A stretch of 64,000 nt of DNA from Niastella yeongjuensis. Lineage in GTDB: Bacteria; Bacteroidota; Bacteroidia; Chitinophagales; Chitinophagaceae. Made by a program: the position numbers and the translations under genes. Shown one piece after another: positions 34,619-42,075 of this stretch. The stretch covers positions 248,001 through 312,000 of the forward strand of contig NZ_FOCZ01000003.1 of NCBI RefSeq assembly GCF_900110245.1. Direction: 5' to 3'. The notes below the pieces were generated by a model, which worked only from the letters and a program-made list of their open reading frames with translations, was not told where the DNA came from and searched no databases. Numbering within the stretch: position 1 is the stretch's first letter; each line of letters starts with the position of its first letter.

Positions 34619-36178
34619 CTATTTATACTCCCCAAACACCTCTCTTAACGTATCCGCAATTTCCCCCAACGTACATTTCTGCTCAACCGCTTCAATTACG
34701 GTAGGCATAATGTTTTCGCCCGCGGTGGCTTTGTCACTCAGGCCCTGTAATACCTGGTCGCATTTAGCCGGGTCGCGGTTATTGCGCAGGTTCACTAATT
34801 GCCGGGTTTGAATTTGTCTAATGGAGTCATCTATTTTGAATACCGGGGTGGTATCTTTTTCTGTGGTTTGGAATTTATTAACGCCTACAATGATCTTTTC
34901 GCCGCTCTCGATCTTTCGTTGATAATCGTACGAACTGCGGGCAATGGCATCCTGAATAAATCCTTCCTCGATGGCCGATACACTGCCACCCATGGCATCG
35001 ATGGTGGCAATAAGCTCATAGGCTTTTTGTTCAATTTCGTTGGTCAGCGATTCAACGTAATAAGAGCCGGCCAGTGGGTCAACGGTATCGGCAGCGCCGC
35101 TTTCAAAAGCAACGATCTGTTGGGTACGTAAGGCAATGCGGGCCGCTTCTTCTGTCGGCAGACTTAAGGCTTCATCGAACCCATTGGTGTGTAATGACTG
35201 GGTACCGCCCATTACGGCAGCAAGCGTTTGCACCGTAACCCGGGCAATGTTGTTTTGGGGCTGCTGGGCCGTTAGGGTGCTGCCACCGGTTTGGGTGTGA
35301 AAGCGCAGCATCATGGCTTTGGGATCGGTAGCGCCCAGTTCTTTCATGATGTTGGCCCACATGCGGCGGGCAGCCCTGAATTTGGCTATTTCTTCAAACA
35401 GGTTATTATGCGAGTTGAAAAAGAACGACAGGCGGCGGCCAAACACGTTTAAATCGAGTCCTTTCGCCAGTGCAGCTTTTACATACGCTTTGCCATTGCT
35501 TAGCGTAAAAGCGATCTCCTGCACGGCAGTGCTGCCTGCTTCACGAATGTGGTAACCTGAAATGGAAATGGTATTCCACTTAGGCAGTTCCTGGCTGCAC
35601 CATTCGAAAATATCGGTTATGATGCGCATGGAGGGCTGGGGCGGATAAATATAAGTGCCCCGGGCCGCATATTCTTTCAGGACGTCGTTTTGAATGGTGC
35701 CGGTGATCTTTTTCAGGTCGGCGCCCTGTTGTTTAGCCAGTGCTACATAAAACGAGAGCAGGATATAGGCCGTGGCATTGATGGTCATGGAGGTTGAAAC
35801 CTCTTCGAGTTTGATGCCTTTAAACAGTGTCTGCATGTCCTCTATACTATCGATAGCCACCCCAACTTTTCCTACCTCACCTTCGGCCAGCGCATGATCA
35901 CTGTCGTACCCGATTTGGGTGGGCAGGTCAAAGGCCACGCTCAGGCCCATTACCCCCTGTGAAAGCAGATAATGATACCGTTTATTGCTTTCCTCGGCCG
36001 TGCTGAACCCGGCGTACTGACGCATGGTCCAGAGTTTACCCCGGTACATATCTTCCTGCACGCCCCGGGTAAAGGGGAACTGGCCCGGCATTTCGGGTTG
36101 GGTAGAAGGGGGTACATCGGCTGCGGTGTACACTTCTTTTATTTCAATGGCGCTATCGGTAGTTAGTTTCTTTGGCAT
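34619..36178 (-). CDS. Methylmalonyl-CoA mutase-type catalytic subunit (no B12 domain)
   Basis: A coenzyme-B12-dependent carbon-skeleton mutase, 519 residues, consisting of the TIM-barrel catalytic part only. Seen are [128 protein letters not shown] and [13 protein letters not shown]. The C-terminal cobalamin-binding domain with DxHxxG is absent, so a separate small B12 subunit is needed; none is in the window. It may act in propionate or branched-chain metabolism. A 178-residue membrane-anchored protein is encoded 25 bp upstream in the same transcript. Confidence 0.9.
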   Translation of the reverse strand: MPKKLTTDSAIEIKEVYTAADVPPSTQPEMPGQFPFTRGVQEDMYRGKLWTMRQYAGFSTAEESNKRYHYLLSQGVMGLSVAFDLPTQIGYDSDHALAEGEVGKVGVAIDSIEDMQTLFKGIKLEEVSTSMTINATAYILLSFYVALAKQQGADLKKITGTIQNDVLKEYAARGTYIYPPQPSMRIITDIFEWCSQELPKWNTISISGYHIREAGSTAVQEIAFTLSNGKAYVKAALAKGLDLNVFGRRLSFFFNSHNNLFEEIAKFRAARRMWANIMKELGATDPKAMMLRFHTQTGGSTLTAQQPQNNIARVTVQTLAAVMGGTQSLHTNGFDEALSLPTEEAARIALRTQQIVAFESGAADTVDPLAGSYYVESLTNEIEQKAYELIATIDAMGGSVSAIEEGFIQDAIARSSYDYQRKIESGEKIIVGVNKFQTTEKDTTPVFKIDDSIRQIQTRQLVNLRNNRDPAKCDQVLQGLSDKATAGENIMPTVIEAVEQKCTLGEIADTLREVFGEYK

Positions 36179-36203
36179 GGTAGTTTTTGTTGGAATTCTT
36201 TCT

Positions 36204-36740
36204 TTAGCTCATCAGTTTCTTGGCCTCGTAACTAAGCACATCTGCTACCACATTGTGCAGCGATGCCTTGGGCGATTGCATCAGCATTTCCAAAATGCTG
36301 CGGCTCAGGTCCTGGCCGGTGGCTTCAGCTGGTAAAAAGGACGCTATCTGATTCACAATCATTATGTTTTGGTCCTTCAGGTTACGTACCGCTTCCCACG
36401 ATTCGTGCGATACATAGATCTGCTGGGTAACATTGTATTCAAACTCAGAGCGAATGGTTTGGGTCAACAGTACCTGCATATCGCGGGCGGTTAAACCGGC
36501 TGTGGGCGTGCGGCTGATGACGTTTGGCAATGCAATGCGGTCAACCAGTAAGATCAGGCGTTCATAGGCTTGCAATTGAAGGGGCTGGGAATGGGTAACG
36601 GGTCCGGCGGCTTTTGCTTTCTCGTACTCTTCCGTCATGATCTTGGCTTCTTTACGTTGTTTCCAGAACAAATAAGCTAAGGCTACGCCAAGGGTAAGGG
36701 CAATTACAATTGAAATAACCATCTGGGTCTGAGTGAGCAT
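36204..36740 (-). CDS. Membrane-anchored protein of unknown function, upstream of the mutase
   Basis: 178 residues with one N-terminal transmembrane helix (about 7-26, [19 protein letters not shown]), then a basic stop-transfer segment and a cytoplasmic helical domain rich in conserved-looking blocks: [66 protein letters not shown], and [10 protein letters not shown]. It appears to be a Bacteroidota-specific protein without assigned role. Position 25 bp before the mutase gene suggests shared expression; a functional link is inference only. Confidence 0.78.
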   Translation of the reverse strand: MLTQTQMVISIVIALTLGVALAYLFWKQRKEAKIMTEEYEKAKAAGPVTHSQPLQLQAYERLILLVDRIALPNVISRTPTAGLTARDMQVLLTQTIRSEFEYNVTQQIYVSHESWEAVRNLKDQNIMIVNQIASFLPAEATGQDLSRSILEMLMQSPKASLHNVVADVLSYEAKKLMS

Positions 36741-36759
36741 TCATTAGGTTTTAGGTGAA

Positions 36760-36767
36760 CAAAAATA
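36760..36767 (-). promoter_or_regulatory. -7 promoter element of the 36740 gene/mutase operon (TATTTTTG)
   Basis: A minus-strand TAnnTTTG match 20 bp before the start at 36740. Confidence 0.55.
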
Positions 36768-36918
36768 CAGTTTGTAGTACTAAGTTGTTTACAAACAATG
36801 TACAAGGCTCCTGGAAACGAACAATATGCCTGTATAATTGTTCCAGGGTACAGGTTTCGTCCTTTTGCAACAACATGGTACCGGAATGGGTATCAGATTG
36901 TAGTGGAATGGCTTGGGA

Positions 36919-37005
36919 ATTGCCTGAGCATTGCCTGGATATTGCCTGAGAATGGCCTTGTATTACTTACTATCTTAGGCAATACCCAGGCGACCCTTAG
37001 GCAAT
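36919..37005. repeat. 35-bp imperfect inverted repeat built from 11-bp ATTGCCTGnnn units
   Basis: The left arm (36919-36953) holds three tandem units, ATTGCCTGAGC, ATTGCCTGGAT and ATTGCCTGAGA. The right arm (36971-37005) carries the same array inverted; 27 of 35 positions match, and several of the rest are G-U compatible in RNA. The loop is 17 nt. Confidence 0.8.
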
Positions 37006-37068
37006 ATCGAGGCCATAATGCTACCATATCGATACCATTATGCGGCCATTATGATACCCTTTTTATCG

Positions 37069-37076
37069 TAAATTTG
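37069..37076 (+). promoter_or_regulatory. -7 promoter element of the IscA-type gene (TAAATTTG)
   Basis: An exact TAnnTTTG match ending 21 nt before the ATG at 37098. Confidence 0.6.
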
Positions 37077-37097
37077 TAATATAAAATTGAAGTTAGT

Positions 37098-37442
37098 ATG
37101 GAAATGACAATGGCTGTTCCTGTGAGCTTTACTGCCGGCGCCCTCGATGAGATCCGTCGCCTGATGAGCGCCCCCGAATTCGATGCAACCAAACATTTGC
37201 GGATTGGGGTAAAAGGTGGTGGATGCTCTGGTTTGTCGTATGTGCTGGGGTTCGACGACAGAGAAGCCGATGATTCGGAATTTGAGTTTGAAGGACAATC
37301 CTTTATCATGAATAAATCGCATGCCATTTACCTCATGGGTATGCAAATTGACTGGGCTAATGGCTTAAACGCCCGGGGCTTTACCTTCAATAACCCCAAT
37401 GCCAGCAAAACCTGCGGCTGCGGAACCTCTTTTGCAGTGTAA
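37098..37442 (+). CDS. IscA/SufA/HesB family iron-sulfur assembly protein
   Basis: A 114-residue A-type carrier that delivers Fe-S clusters to target enzymes in the cytoplasm. The three conserved cysteines are visible: one in GVKGGGCSGLSYVLGF and two in the C-terminal CGCGTSF. The core VSFTAGALDEIRRLM and YLMGMQIDWANGLNARGFTFNNPNASKTCGCG are typical. No other suf or isc genes are adjacent. It has its own promoter and is followed closely by the convergent broken porin gene, leaving only 5 bp between the two stop codons. Confidence 0.93.
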   Translation: MEMTMAVPVSFTAGALDEIRRLMSAPEFDATKHLRIGVKGGGCSGLSYVLGFDDREADDSEFEFEGQSFIMNKSHAIYLMGMQIDWANGLNARGFTFNNPNASKTCGCGTSFAV

Positions 37443-37447
37443 ATAAC

Positions 37448-38758
37448 TCACCACTGAAAGTGGGCCCTAAGTCCAAAGATGTGTACCGGACCGCGGTCTT
37501 TGTTGTAGGCCGGGTTCAACACAAACTGGTAATCGGGACTTATTGATAAAAACACCGCAGGAATACTGAATTTATAATAGGCTTCAAAAATGGCTTCCTG
37601 ACTATAGTTCAGGTTGCCATCGCCAATTATAAACCCGTACCCACCGGCTTTCAGGTAATTGCGGTGCGGGCCTGAAATTCCATTAACTACCACGGCGGTG
37701 CCCAGTTCATCGTGCTGTCTTCTCCACGCAGCCCCATTCTATACAATGCCACCCGACAGGGAGTGATCGATTTCTGTAAATGCCCAGGTTTCATTGTGAC
37801 CGTCGTTCCAGCTTCCTCTCATAAAAATACCGGCCTGATTGCCTACTTCCTGTTCAAACGAAACACCCAGGCCGTTCTTTGACCGCGGATCGCCCCGTAC
37901 AGCTTCTATATCCGGCGGCTGGCTGTTTTTTACCGCTTCTTCATAGTTGCCCATTCCGGCCAGGTTATGGAATAATAAAAGCCTTACCACGCCTGCCCGC
38001 TTATTGATTCGAATGTTTTTTTCCCCTTCTACCGTAATACCATGCGCCTTGCTGATCTGGTTATCGAGGGTAGGGCCGTTGGCATAAGTAGGCACTTGTG
38101 TAATACCCGCCCGAACGGCCCAGCCAGGGGTGTGATACTCCACCACAGCACCAATGGTATACCCACGGGTATTGGCGGGGTAGTCCCAGGCCCCATTACT
38201 CATCAGGCTCCAGTTCATGAACTGCTCCCGCGGGTCATGACTGTAACTGTTATCATCGAAAAAATCGGCTATGCTGAATTTACCGGCCCTGATGGAGAGG
38301 TAGGTGGCGGGAGTATGTTGTTGTATCTGGTTAAGATCATCTGTTTCGTAATCGCTGCCGGGCCCTATGGCAAATTTTTGTTCCAGGTATAACCGGGCTA
38401 CATATAACTTCAGTTGTTTGCTTCCTATGCGAAAGGTTTCGCCATTGGGAAAGCCGGCAATACCCAGCGCTGAACTTAGCCCGCTGCCCCCGGCCACTTC
38501 AGGGTTGAAATAAAGGGCTGCCTGTTTCCATAGTCTTACCCCTGCATATACCGTACTGGTAAAAGAAACCTGTCCTGGCTCAGAAGTTAATAAGCTGTTT
38601 TTACCGGTATACGTAGCCGGAAAGTCGGGGTGATATTGCCAGATCGATGTAGCCTGTACATGAAAGCTCCAGGCCCGGTCCTTTGTGGTATCTGCCGGGG
38701 ATTGGGGCAACGCACATTTACATATTGTAAGTAAAAGAATGATCGCCGGTATTCTCAT
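37448..38758 (-). pseudogene. OprB-like carbohydrate porin interrupted by one in-frame TAG
   Basis: An outer-membrane beta-barrel porin with a signal peptide (first 19 residues). The frame runs 339 codons to a TAG at 37739-37741, and then continues in the same frame for about 97 codons to the TAA at 37448. Reading through gives HSLSGGIV-stop-NGAAWRRQHDELG, then GPHRNYLKAGGYGFIIGDG and a C-terminal SPDYQFVLNPAYNKDRGPVHIFGLRAHFQW, the usual end of such porins with a terminal aromatic residue. So this is a single nonsense codon, not a frameshift. Without the last strands the barrel would probably not insert. It could be a recent pseudogene, a sequencing error, or readthrough. Confidence 0.82.
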
Positions 38759-38789
38759 AAATTATATAAGCTACTGGCGTGCCAGGCTT

Positions 38790-39494
38790 TTATTGTAAAC
38801 CCACTTCTGCATTGAAACGAAAGCCAACGCCGTGGATGGTTTCGAGAATGATATTGGGATCGGCTTTAAAGTACTTGCGTAATTTGGTCATAAACACATC
38901 CATGCTTCGGCCCAGGAAGTAGTCGTCTTTTCCCCACACATTCAGCAACACTTCATCGCGTTTTAAAATGTGGTTGGCATGTTCACACAGGAATTTCAGC
39001 AGGTCTGCTTCTTTTTGGGTAAGCGTAAAAGTTTCTGCTGCGGTATGTAATTTCAGATCGGTATAGGAAAACTTCATTTGTCCAATGGAATACTCCTGTA
39101 CACTGTCGGCATGCAGTTTACGGGAGCGGCGGATAAATACATCCATACGCAGCAGCAGTTCCTGCATGCTGAAAGGTTTGGTAATGTAGTCGTCGGCGCC
39201 GGTGAGGAACCCTTTTATTTTATCTTCTTCCATCGATTTGGCGGTAAGGAAAAGGATGGGCACCATATCGCTTTGCTGACGAATTCTGCGGGCCACGGTA
39301 AACCCGTCTTTATTGGGCATCATTACATCGAGCAGGCAAATATCGTATTGGGTTTTATCGAACTTTTCTATGGCGGTTTGTCCATCGGGGCACAACACCA
39401 CTTCATAACCTGCATCCTGCAGGTTGTCTTTGATCACATATCCTAACGACATATCGTCTTCGGCCAACAGTACTTTTACTTTTTTTGTAAGCAT
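38790..39494 (-). CDS. OmpR-family response regulator
   Basis: 234 residues: an N-terminal receiver domain (about 5-120) with the acidic pair in LLAEDDMSLG, the phospho-acceptor Asp in YDICLLDVMMPNKDG and the Lys in TGADDYITKPFSMQELLLR, then a winged-helix DNA-binding domain (about 135-232) with LTQKEADLLKFLCEHANHILKRDEVLLNVWGKDDYFLGRSMDVFMTKLRKYF. The ATG at 39494 is 2 bp past the kinase stop, showing translational coupling; an upstream TTG at 39500 is less likely. Partner is the sensor kinase immediately upstream. Confidence 0.94.
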   Translation of the reverse strand: MLTKKVKVLLAEDDMSLGYVIKDNLQDAGYEVVLCPDGQTAIEKFDKTQYDICLLDVMMPNKDGFTVARRIRQQSDMVPILFLTAKSMEEDKIKGFLTGADDYITKPFSMQELLLRMDVFIRRSRKLHADSVQEYSIGQMKFSYTDLKLHTAAETFTLTQKEADLLKFLCEHANHILKRDEVLLNVWGKDDYFLGRSMDVFMTKLRKYFKADPNIILETIHGVGFRFNAEVGLQ

Positions 39495-39496
39495 GA

Positions 39497-40810
39497 TCAA
39501 CTATTTACAGATGCTGGAAGAATAAGCCTGAACTCGGTTCCAATACCCGGCAGGCTGTTTATTTTAATGGATCCGTGGTGGGCATCGATGATCCTTTTTA
39601 CAAAGTTCAATCCCAATCCAAATCCCTTTACATTGTGTACATCTCCGGTGGGTACGCGATAAAACTTTTTGAACAAACGCTTTTGGTATTTCTTTTCAAT
39701 ACCAATACCATTATCTTTTACTGAAATGTAGATATTTCCATCTTCATGACCTATTGAAATAATGATGTGTGGCTTTACTGAGAATTTAAGGGCGTTCTCC
39801 AGCAAATTTACGATAGCCAGCTCCAAATGCCCGCGATCGGCATATAATTCAATGTTCTGATCTTCGTCAATGGGGATATTTACCTCTGCCTTTTTCTCAT
39901 CGATCAGGGGTTGCATTTTGGCAACCGCCTGTTCAATAAGTTCTCTTAACGGCACCTGTTTTTTCTGAATCGGCAGGTCCCTTCTATCGCTCCGGGCAAT
40001 CTGCAATAACCGTTCAACCTGTTCCTGCAGGTGCTGGGTTTGATTTTCAACGATGGTGGCATATTTACGCAACCGGTCGGGCTGGGTGGCTATTTTATCC
40101 TGCAGCAATACTTCCGCCGATATTTTCATAACAGCCAGCGGGGTTTTAAATTCATGGGTGAAGTTGTTTACGAAATCTTTTTGCACTTCAGCCAGAAATC
40201 GCTGCCGGTAAAAGAAGAACAGGATCACGGCCAGGCCAATCAAAACCACAAACAACACCGCGCTGCTGATGAACCAGAAGTTCATCTGTTGCAGAATGTA
40301 TTTGTTCCGGTGCGGAAAATAAAGCATCAGGTAATTGTGCTTCCGGTTGTATACAGAAAGATTGATGCCTTCGGAACCATAACGGGAAGCTGCTGCGTTG
40401 ATGTATCTGGTATAGTTATAGTCGAGACTGCCGGCGTGGTAGTAGCCCAGGTAGGCATCGGTCAATACATCAAAATCATTCAGTTCATGCTTCAGGTAAG
40501 AGGCAATACTGTCTTCGGGATAATAATTCTCAACGCGGAATAAGTAATAGTCGGTATTGGGCTGTTCAATCAGGTCCTGCAAGTGGTTGGAACGGGTGTC
40601 AACCAGGTCAATGTCCTCATACAGGCCACGAATACTTTTTACAACGTTTGTATTAAAAGTTTTTTGTTCGAATGAATACACTTTATTCAGCCAGAACAAC
40701 TGAACGGCAATTATCAGCATTATTAAAATGCTGGCTAAAAGCACCAGCCATCTGAGTGTTGATGAACGCATAAAATCTGATAAACTCCTAGTAGCAAATT
40801 TGCTATCCAT
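39497..40810 (-). CDS. Sensor histidine kinase
   Basis: 437 residues. A first transmembrane helix (about 19-41) and a second (about 180-203) flank a periplasmic sensing region of about 135 residues with no recognised domain. The phosphorylated His is in FVNNFTHEFKTPLAVMKISAEVLL. The ATPase has NLLENALKFS (N box), VKDNGIGIEKKYQKRLFKKFYRV (G1/F boxes) and GFGLGLNFVKRI (G2). It belongs to the HisKA/HATPase type with no HAMP domain evident. A divergent gene 175 bp away encodes a very small His-rich exported protein, a plausible regulatory target. Architecture resembles the Bacteroides RprX/RprY pair, which is a family comparison only. Confidence 0.93.
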   Translation of the reverse strand: MDSKFATRSLSDFMRSSTLRWLVLLASILIMLIIAVQLFWLNKVYSFEQKTFNTNVVKSIRGLYEDIDLVDTRSNHLQDLIEQPNTDYYLFRVENYYPEDSIASYLKHELNDFDVLTDAYLGYYHAGSLDYNYTRYINAAASRYGSEGINLSVYNRKHNYLMLYFPHRNKYILQQMNFWFISSAVLFVVLIGLAVILFFFYRQRFLAEVQKDFVNNFTHEFKTPLAVMKISAEVLLQDKIATQPDRLRKYATIVENQTQHLQEQVERLLQIARSDRRDLPIQKKQVPLRELIEQAVAKMQPLIDEKKAEVNIPIDEDQNIELYADRGHLELAIVNLLENALKFSVKPHIIISIGHEDGNIYISVKDNGIGIEKKYQKRLFKKFYRVPTGDVHNVKGFGLGLNFVKRIIDAHHGSIKINSLPGIGTEFRLILPASVNS

Positions 40811-40985
40811 TATGCTTACATTTTTTGTAATCTGGTTAAGCAGATGTTAAGGAAAGTTACGGGTTCTGATACAGTTGGGAGATTGTTAATCACCAGTTAA
40901 GCAGCCCCCAAAATTTTTCCCGGGTAGCACATTTGAATACTTTCACACCGTCAAATCATTCCCAAACAACCTTCAATATTCACTC

Positions 40986-41165
40986 ATGAAAAAAGTATTA
41001 TTACTCGCGGGTTTATTCGTAATGACAGGCTATATTACTATGGCTCAGCAACATCACCCAAAGAAAGATTCAACAGGAACAAAACCTGCGCATGTAAAAG
41101 AACCAAAGAAAGCTTCTGACACCACTCACCATGCTGGCGGAATGCACCACAATAAAAAGAATTAA
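40986..41165 (+). CDS. Small secreted histidine-rich protein
   Basis: A 59-residue open frame starting ATG 40986. Residues 2-20 form a classic signal peptide (KKVLLLAGLFVMTGYITMA, cleavage near AQQ). The mature 40 residues are Lys/Pro/Thr-rich with seven His in three groups (QQHH, PAH, TTHH and MHH) and no Cys. This composition suits periplasmic binding of copper, zinc or nickel. It diverges from the two-component system and is followed by a strong terminator, so it is a stand-alone transcript. Function is inference from composition. Confidence 0.7.
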   Translation: MKKVLLLAGLFVMTGYITMAQQHHPKKDSTGTKPAHVKEPKKASDTTHHAGGMHHNKKN

Positions 41166-41190
41166 AATAGGTCGGTTTCTTTAGGGTTTA

Positions 41191-41222
41191 AACGTCGCTC
41201 CGGGTGGGCGGCGTTTTTGTTT
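41191..41222 (+). terminator. Intrinsic terminator after the His-rich gene
   Basis: AACGTCGCTC pairs with GGGCGGCGTT (two G-T pairs) followed by TTTGTTTTT. Confidence 0.78.
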
Positions 41223-41243
41223 TTAAAGGGCTTTGCCCTTTCC

Positions 41244-41825
41244 CTATTGCCCACTGCTTTTATTCTTATCTCCATTATGCTTCGCATTATCCCTGATAAT
41301 ACTTTGTAACAGCTTGATCTGTTCGGCCTGTGATTCAATCAGTTTTTTAAATTGTTCCTGTATCAGCAGGTCAATTTTCTGGTGCAGGGTCCTGATCTCG
41401 ATCTCTGCTTTCAGGTTCACTACATAATCATTTTCATTGCGTTTACGGTCTTTTTCTTCCTGCCGGTTCTGGCTCATCATGATCACCGGGGCCTGAATGG
41501 CCGCCAGGCAGGAGAGCAGCAGGTTCAGCAAAATGAAAGGGTAGGGGTCGAACCGGTCGCGGGTCACCAGCACCAGGTTAACACCTATCCAGATAGCTAA
41601 GATCACGGCAAACCAGGAAATGAATTTCCAGCTGCCGCCAAAGCGGGCTACCCGGTCTGCCAGCCGCTGGCCAAAGCTAAGTTGTTCGGCGCTTTGTTCA
41701 TTGATACTTTCCAACAGTAATTTTTCCTGTTCTATGGACTGTAAAACGATCTCATTCAGTTTCTTCAGGTGATCGTTCTCCGTATTCAGCAGCTCATTGA
41801 TATATTTTGCTTTAGTAGTGTGCAT
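41244..41825 (-). CDS. DUF1003 membrane protein
   Basis: 193 residues from the ATG at 41825 (the frame is open to 41873). The DUF1003 core covers about 50-130: LADRVARFGGSWKFISWFAVILAIWIGVNLV, then DPYPFILLNLLLSCLAAIQAPVIMMSQNRQEEKDRKRNENDYVVNLKAEIEIRTLHQKID, the best-conserved part, with two transmembrane helices. A long C-terminal amphipathic helix follows. Family members may be structural inner-membrane proteins; no activity is known. The promoter region overlaps the GTTAAC repeat tract that starts 6 bp upstream of the ATG. Confidence 0.9.
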   Translation of the reverse strand: MHTTKAKYINELLNTENDHLKKLNEIVLQSIEQEKLLLESINEQSAEQLSFGQRLADRVARFGGSWKFISWFAVILAIWIGVNLVLVTRDRFDPYPFILLNLLLSCLAAIQAPVIMMSQNRQEEKDRKRNENDYVVNLKAEIEIRTLHQKIDLLIQEQFKKLIESQAEQIKLLQSIIRDNAKHNGDKNKSSGQ

Positions 41826-41830
41826 GATCT

Positions 41831-41895
41831 GTAAGTTGATAAAGTTAATAGGGATAGGTTGACAGGTTAACAAGTTGACAAGTTAACATGTTAAC
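41831..41895 (+). repeat. GTTAACAA/GTTGACAA period-8 repeat
   Basis: Units such as GTTGACAG, GTTAACAA, GTTGACAA and GTTAACAT follow one another. It pairs with the inverted copy at 42021-42068, the two flanking a terminator hairpin. Confidence 0.75.
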
Positions 41896-41953
41896 ATCGC
41901 GAATACCGGTAAAGTTACTGGTTCTCGTTGCAAGTTAAAGATTACAAAATCAT

Positions 41954-41983
41954 GAAAAACGGGTACCAGAAAACTGATACCCG
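41954..41983 (-). terminator. Terminator of the GH18/deacetylase/GT2 gene
   Basis: On the minus strand CGGGTATCAG pairs with CTGGTACCCG (9 of 10), followed by TTTTT. Confidence 0.75.
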
Positions 41984-42020
41984 TCGGTGGTCTTCCGGGA
42001 TTTATTTTATTATAACCTCT

Positions 42021-42068
42021 ATCAATATTATCAACCCTGTCAACCTGTTAACCTGTCAACTTCAACCC
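42021..42068 (-). repeat. Inverted GTTAACAG/GTTGACAG period-8 repeat at the GT2 gene end
   Basis: On the minus strand, GTTGAAGTTGACAGGTTAAC and further GTTGACAG-like units start within about 10 bp of the stop codon at 42076. It is inverted relative to 41831-41895. Confidence 0.72.
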
Positions 42069-42075
42069 ATCAGCG

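Larger units (their letters stand above)
36741..37097. other. Divergent promoter region with period-11 inverted repeat
   Basis: 357 bp between two divergent genes. It holds -7 boxes for both directions (36760 minus, 37069 plus), the large inverted repeat 36919-37005, and a GGCCATAATG / CATTATGCGGCC / GGCCATTATG cluster at 37011-37053 that can form alternative hairpins. No gene is seen. Confidence 0.65.

Noticed and set aside
34619-37442. Functional link between the mutase, the 36204 gene and the IscA-type protein
   Set aside because: The IscA-type gene is divergent with its own promoter, and B12 mutases do not need Fe-S clusters; the proximity alone is weak evidence.
37448-37693. Separate small gene downstream of the porin
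   Set aside because: It is in the same frame as the porin after one TAG and encodes the porin's conserved C-terminus, so it is part of the broken gene.
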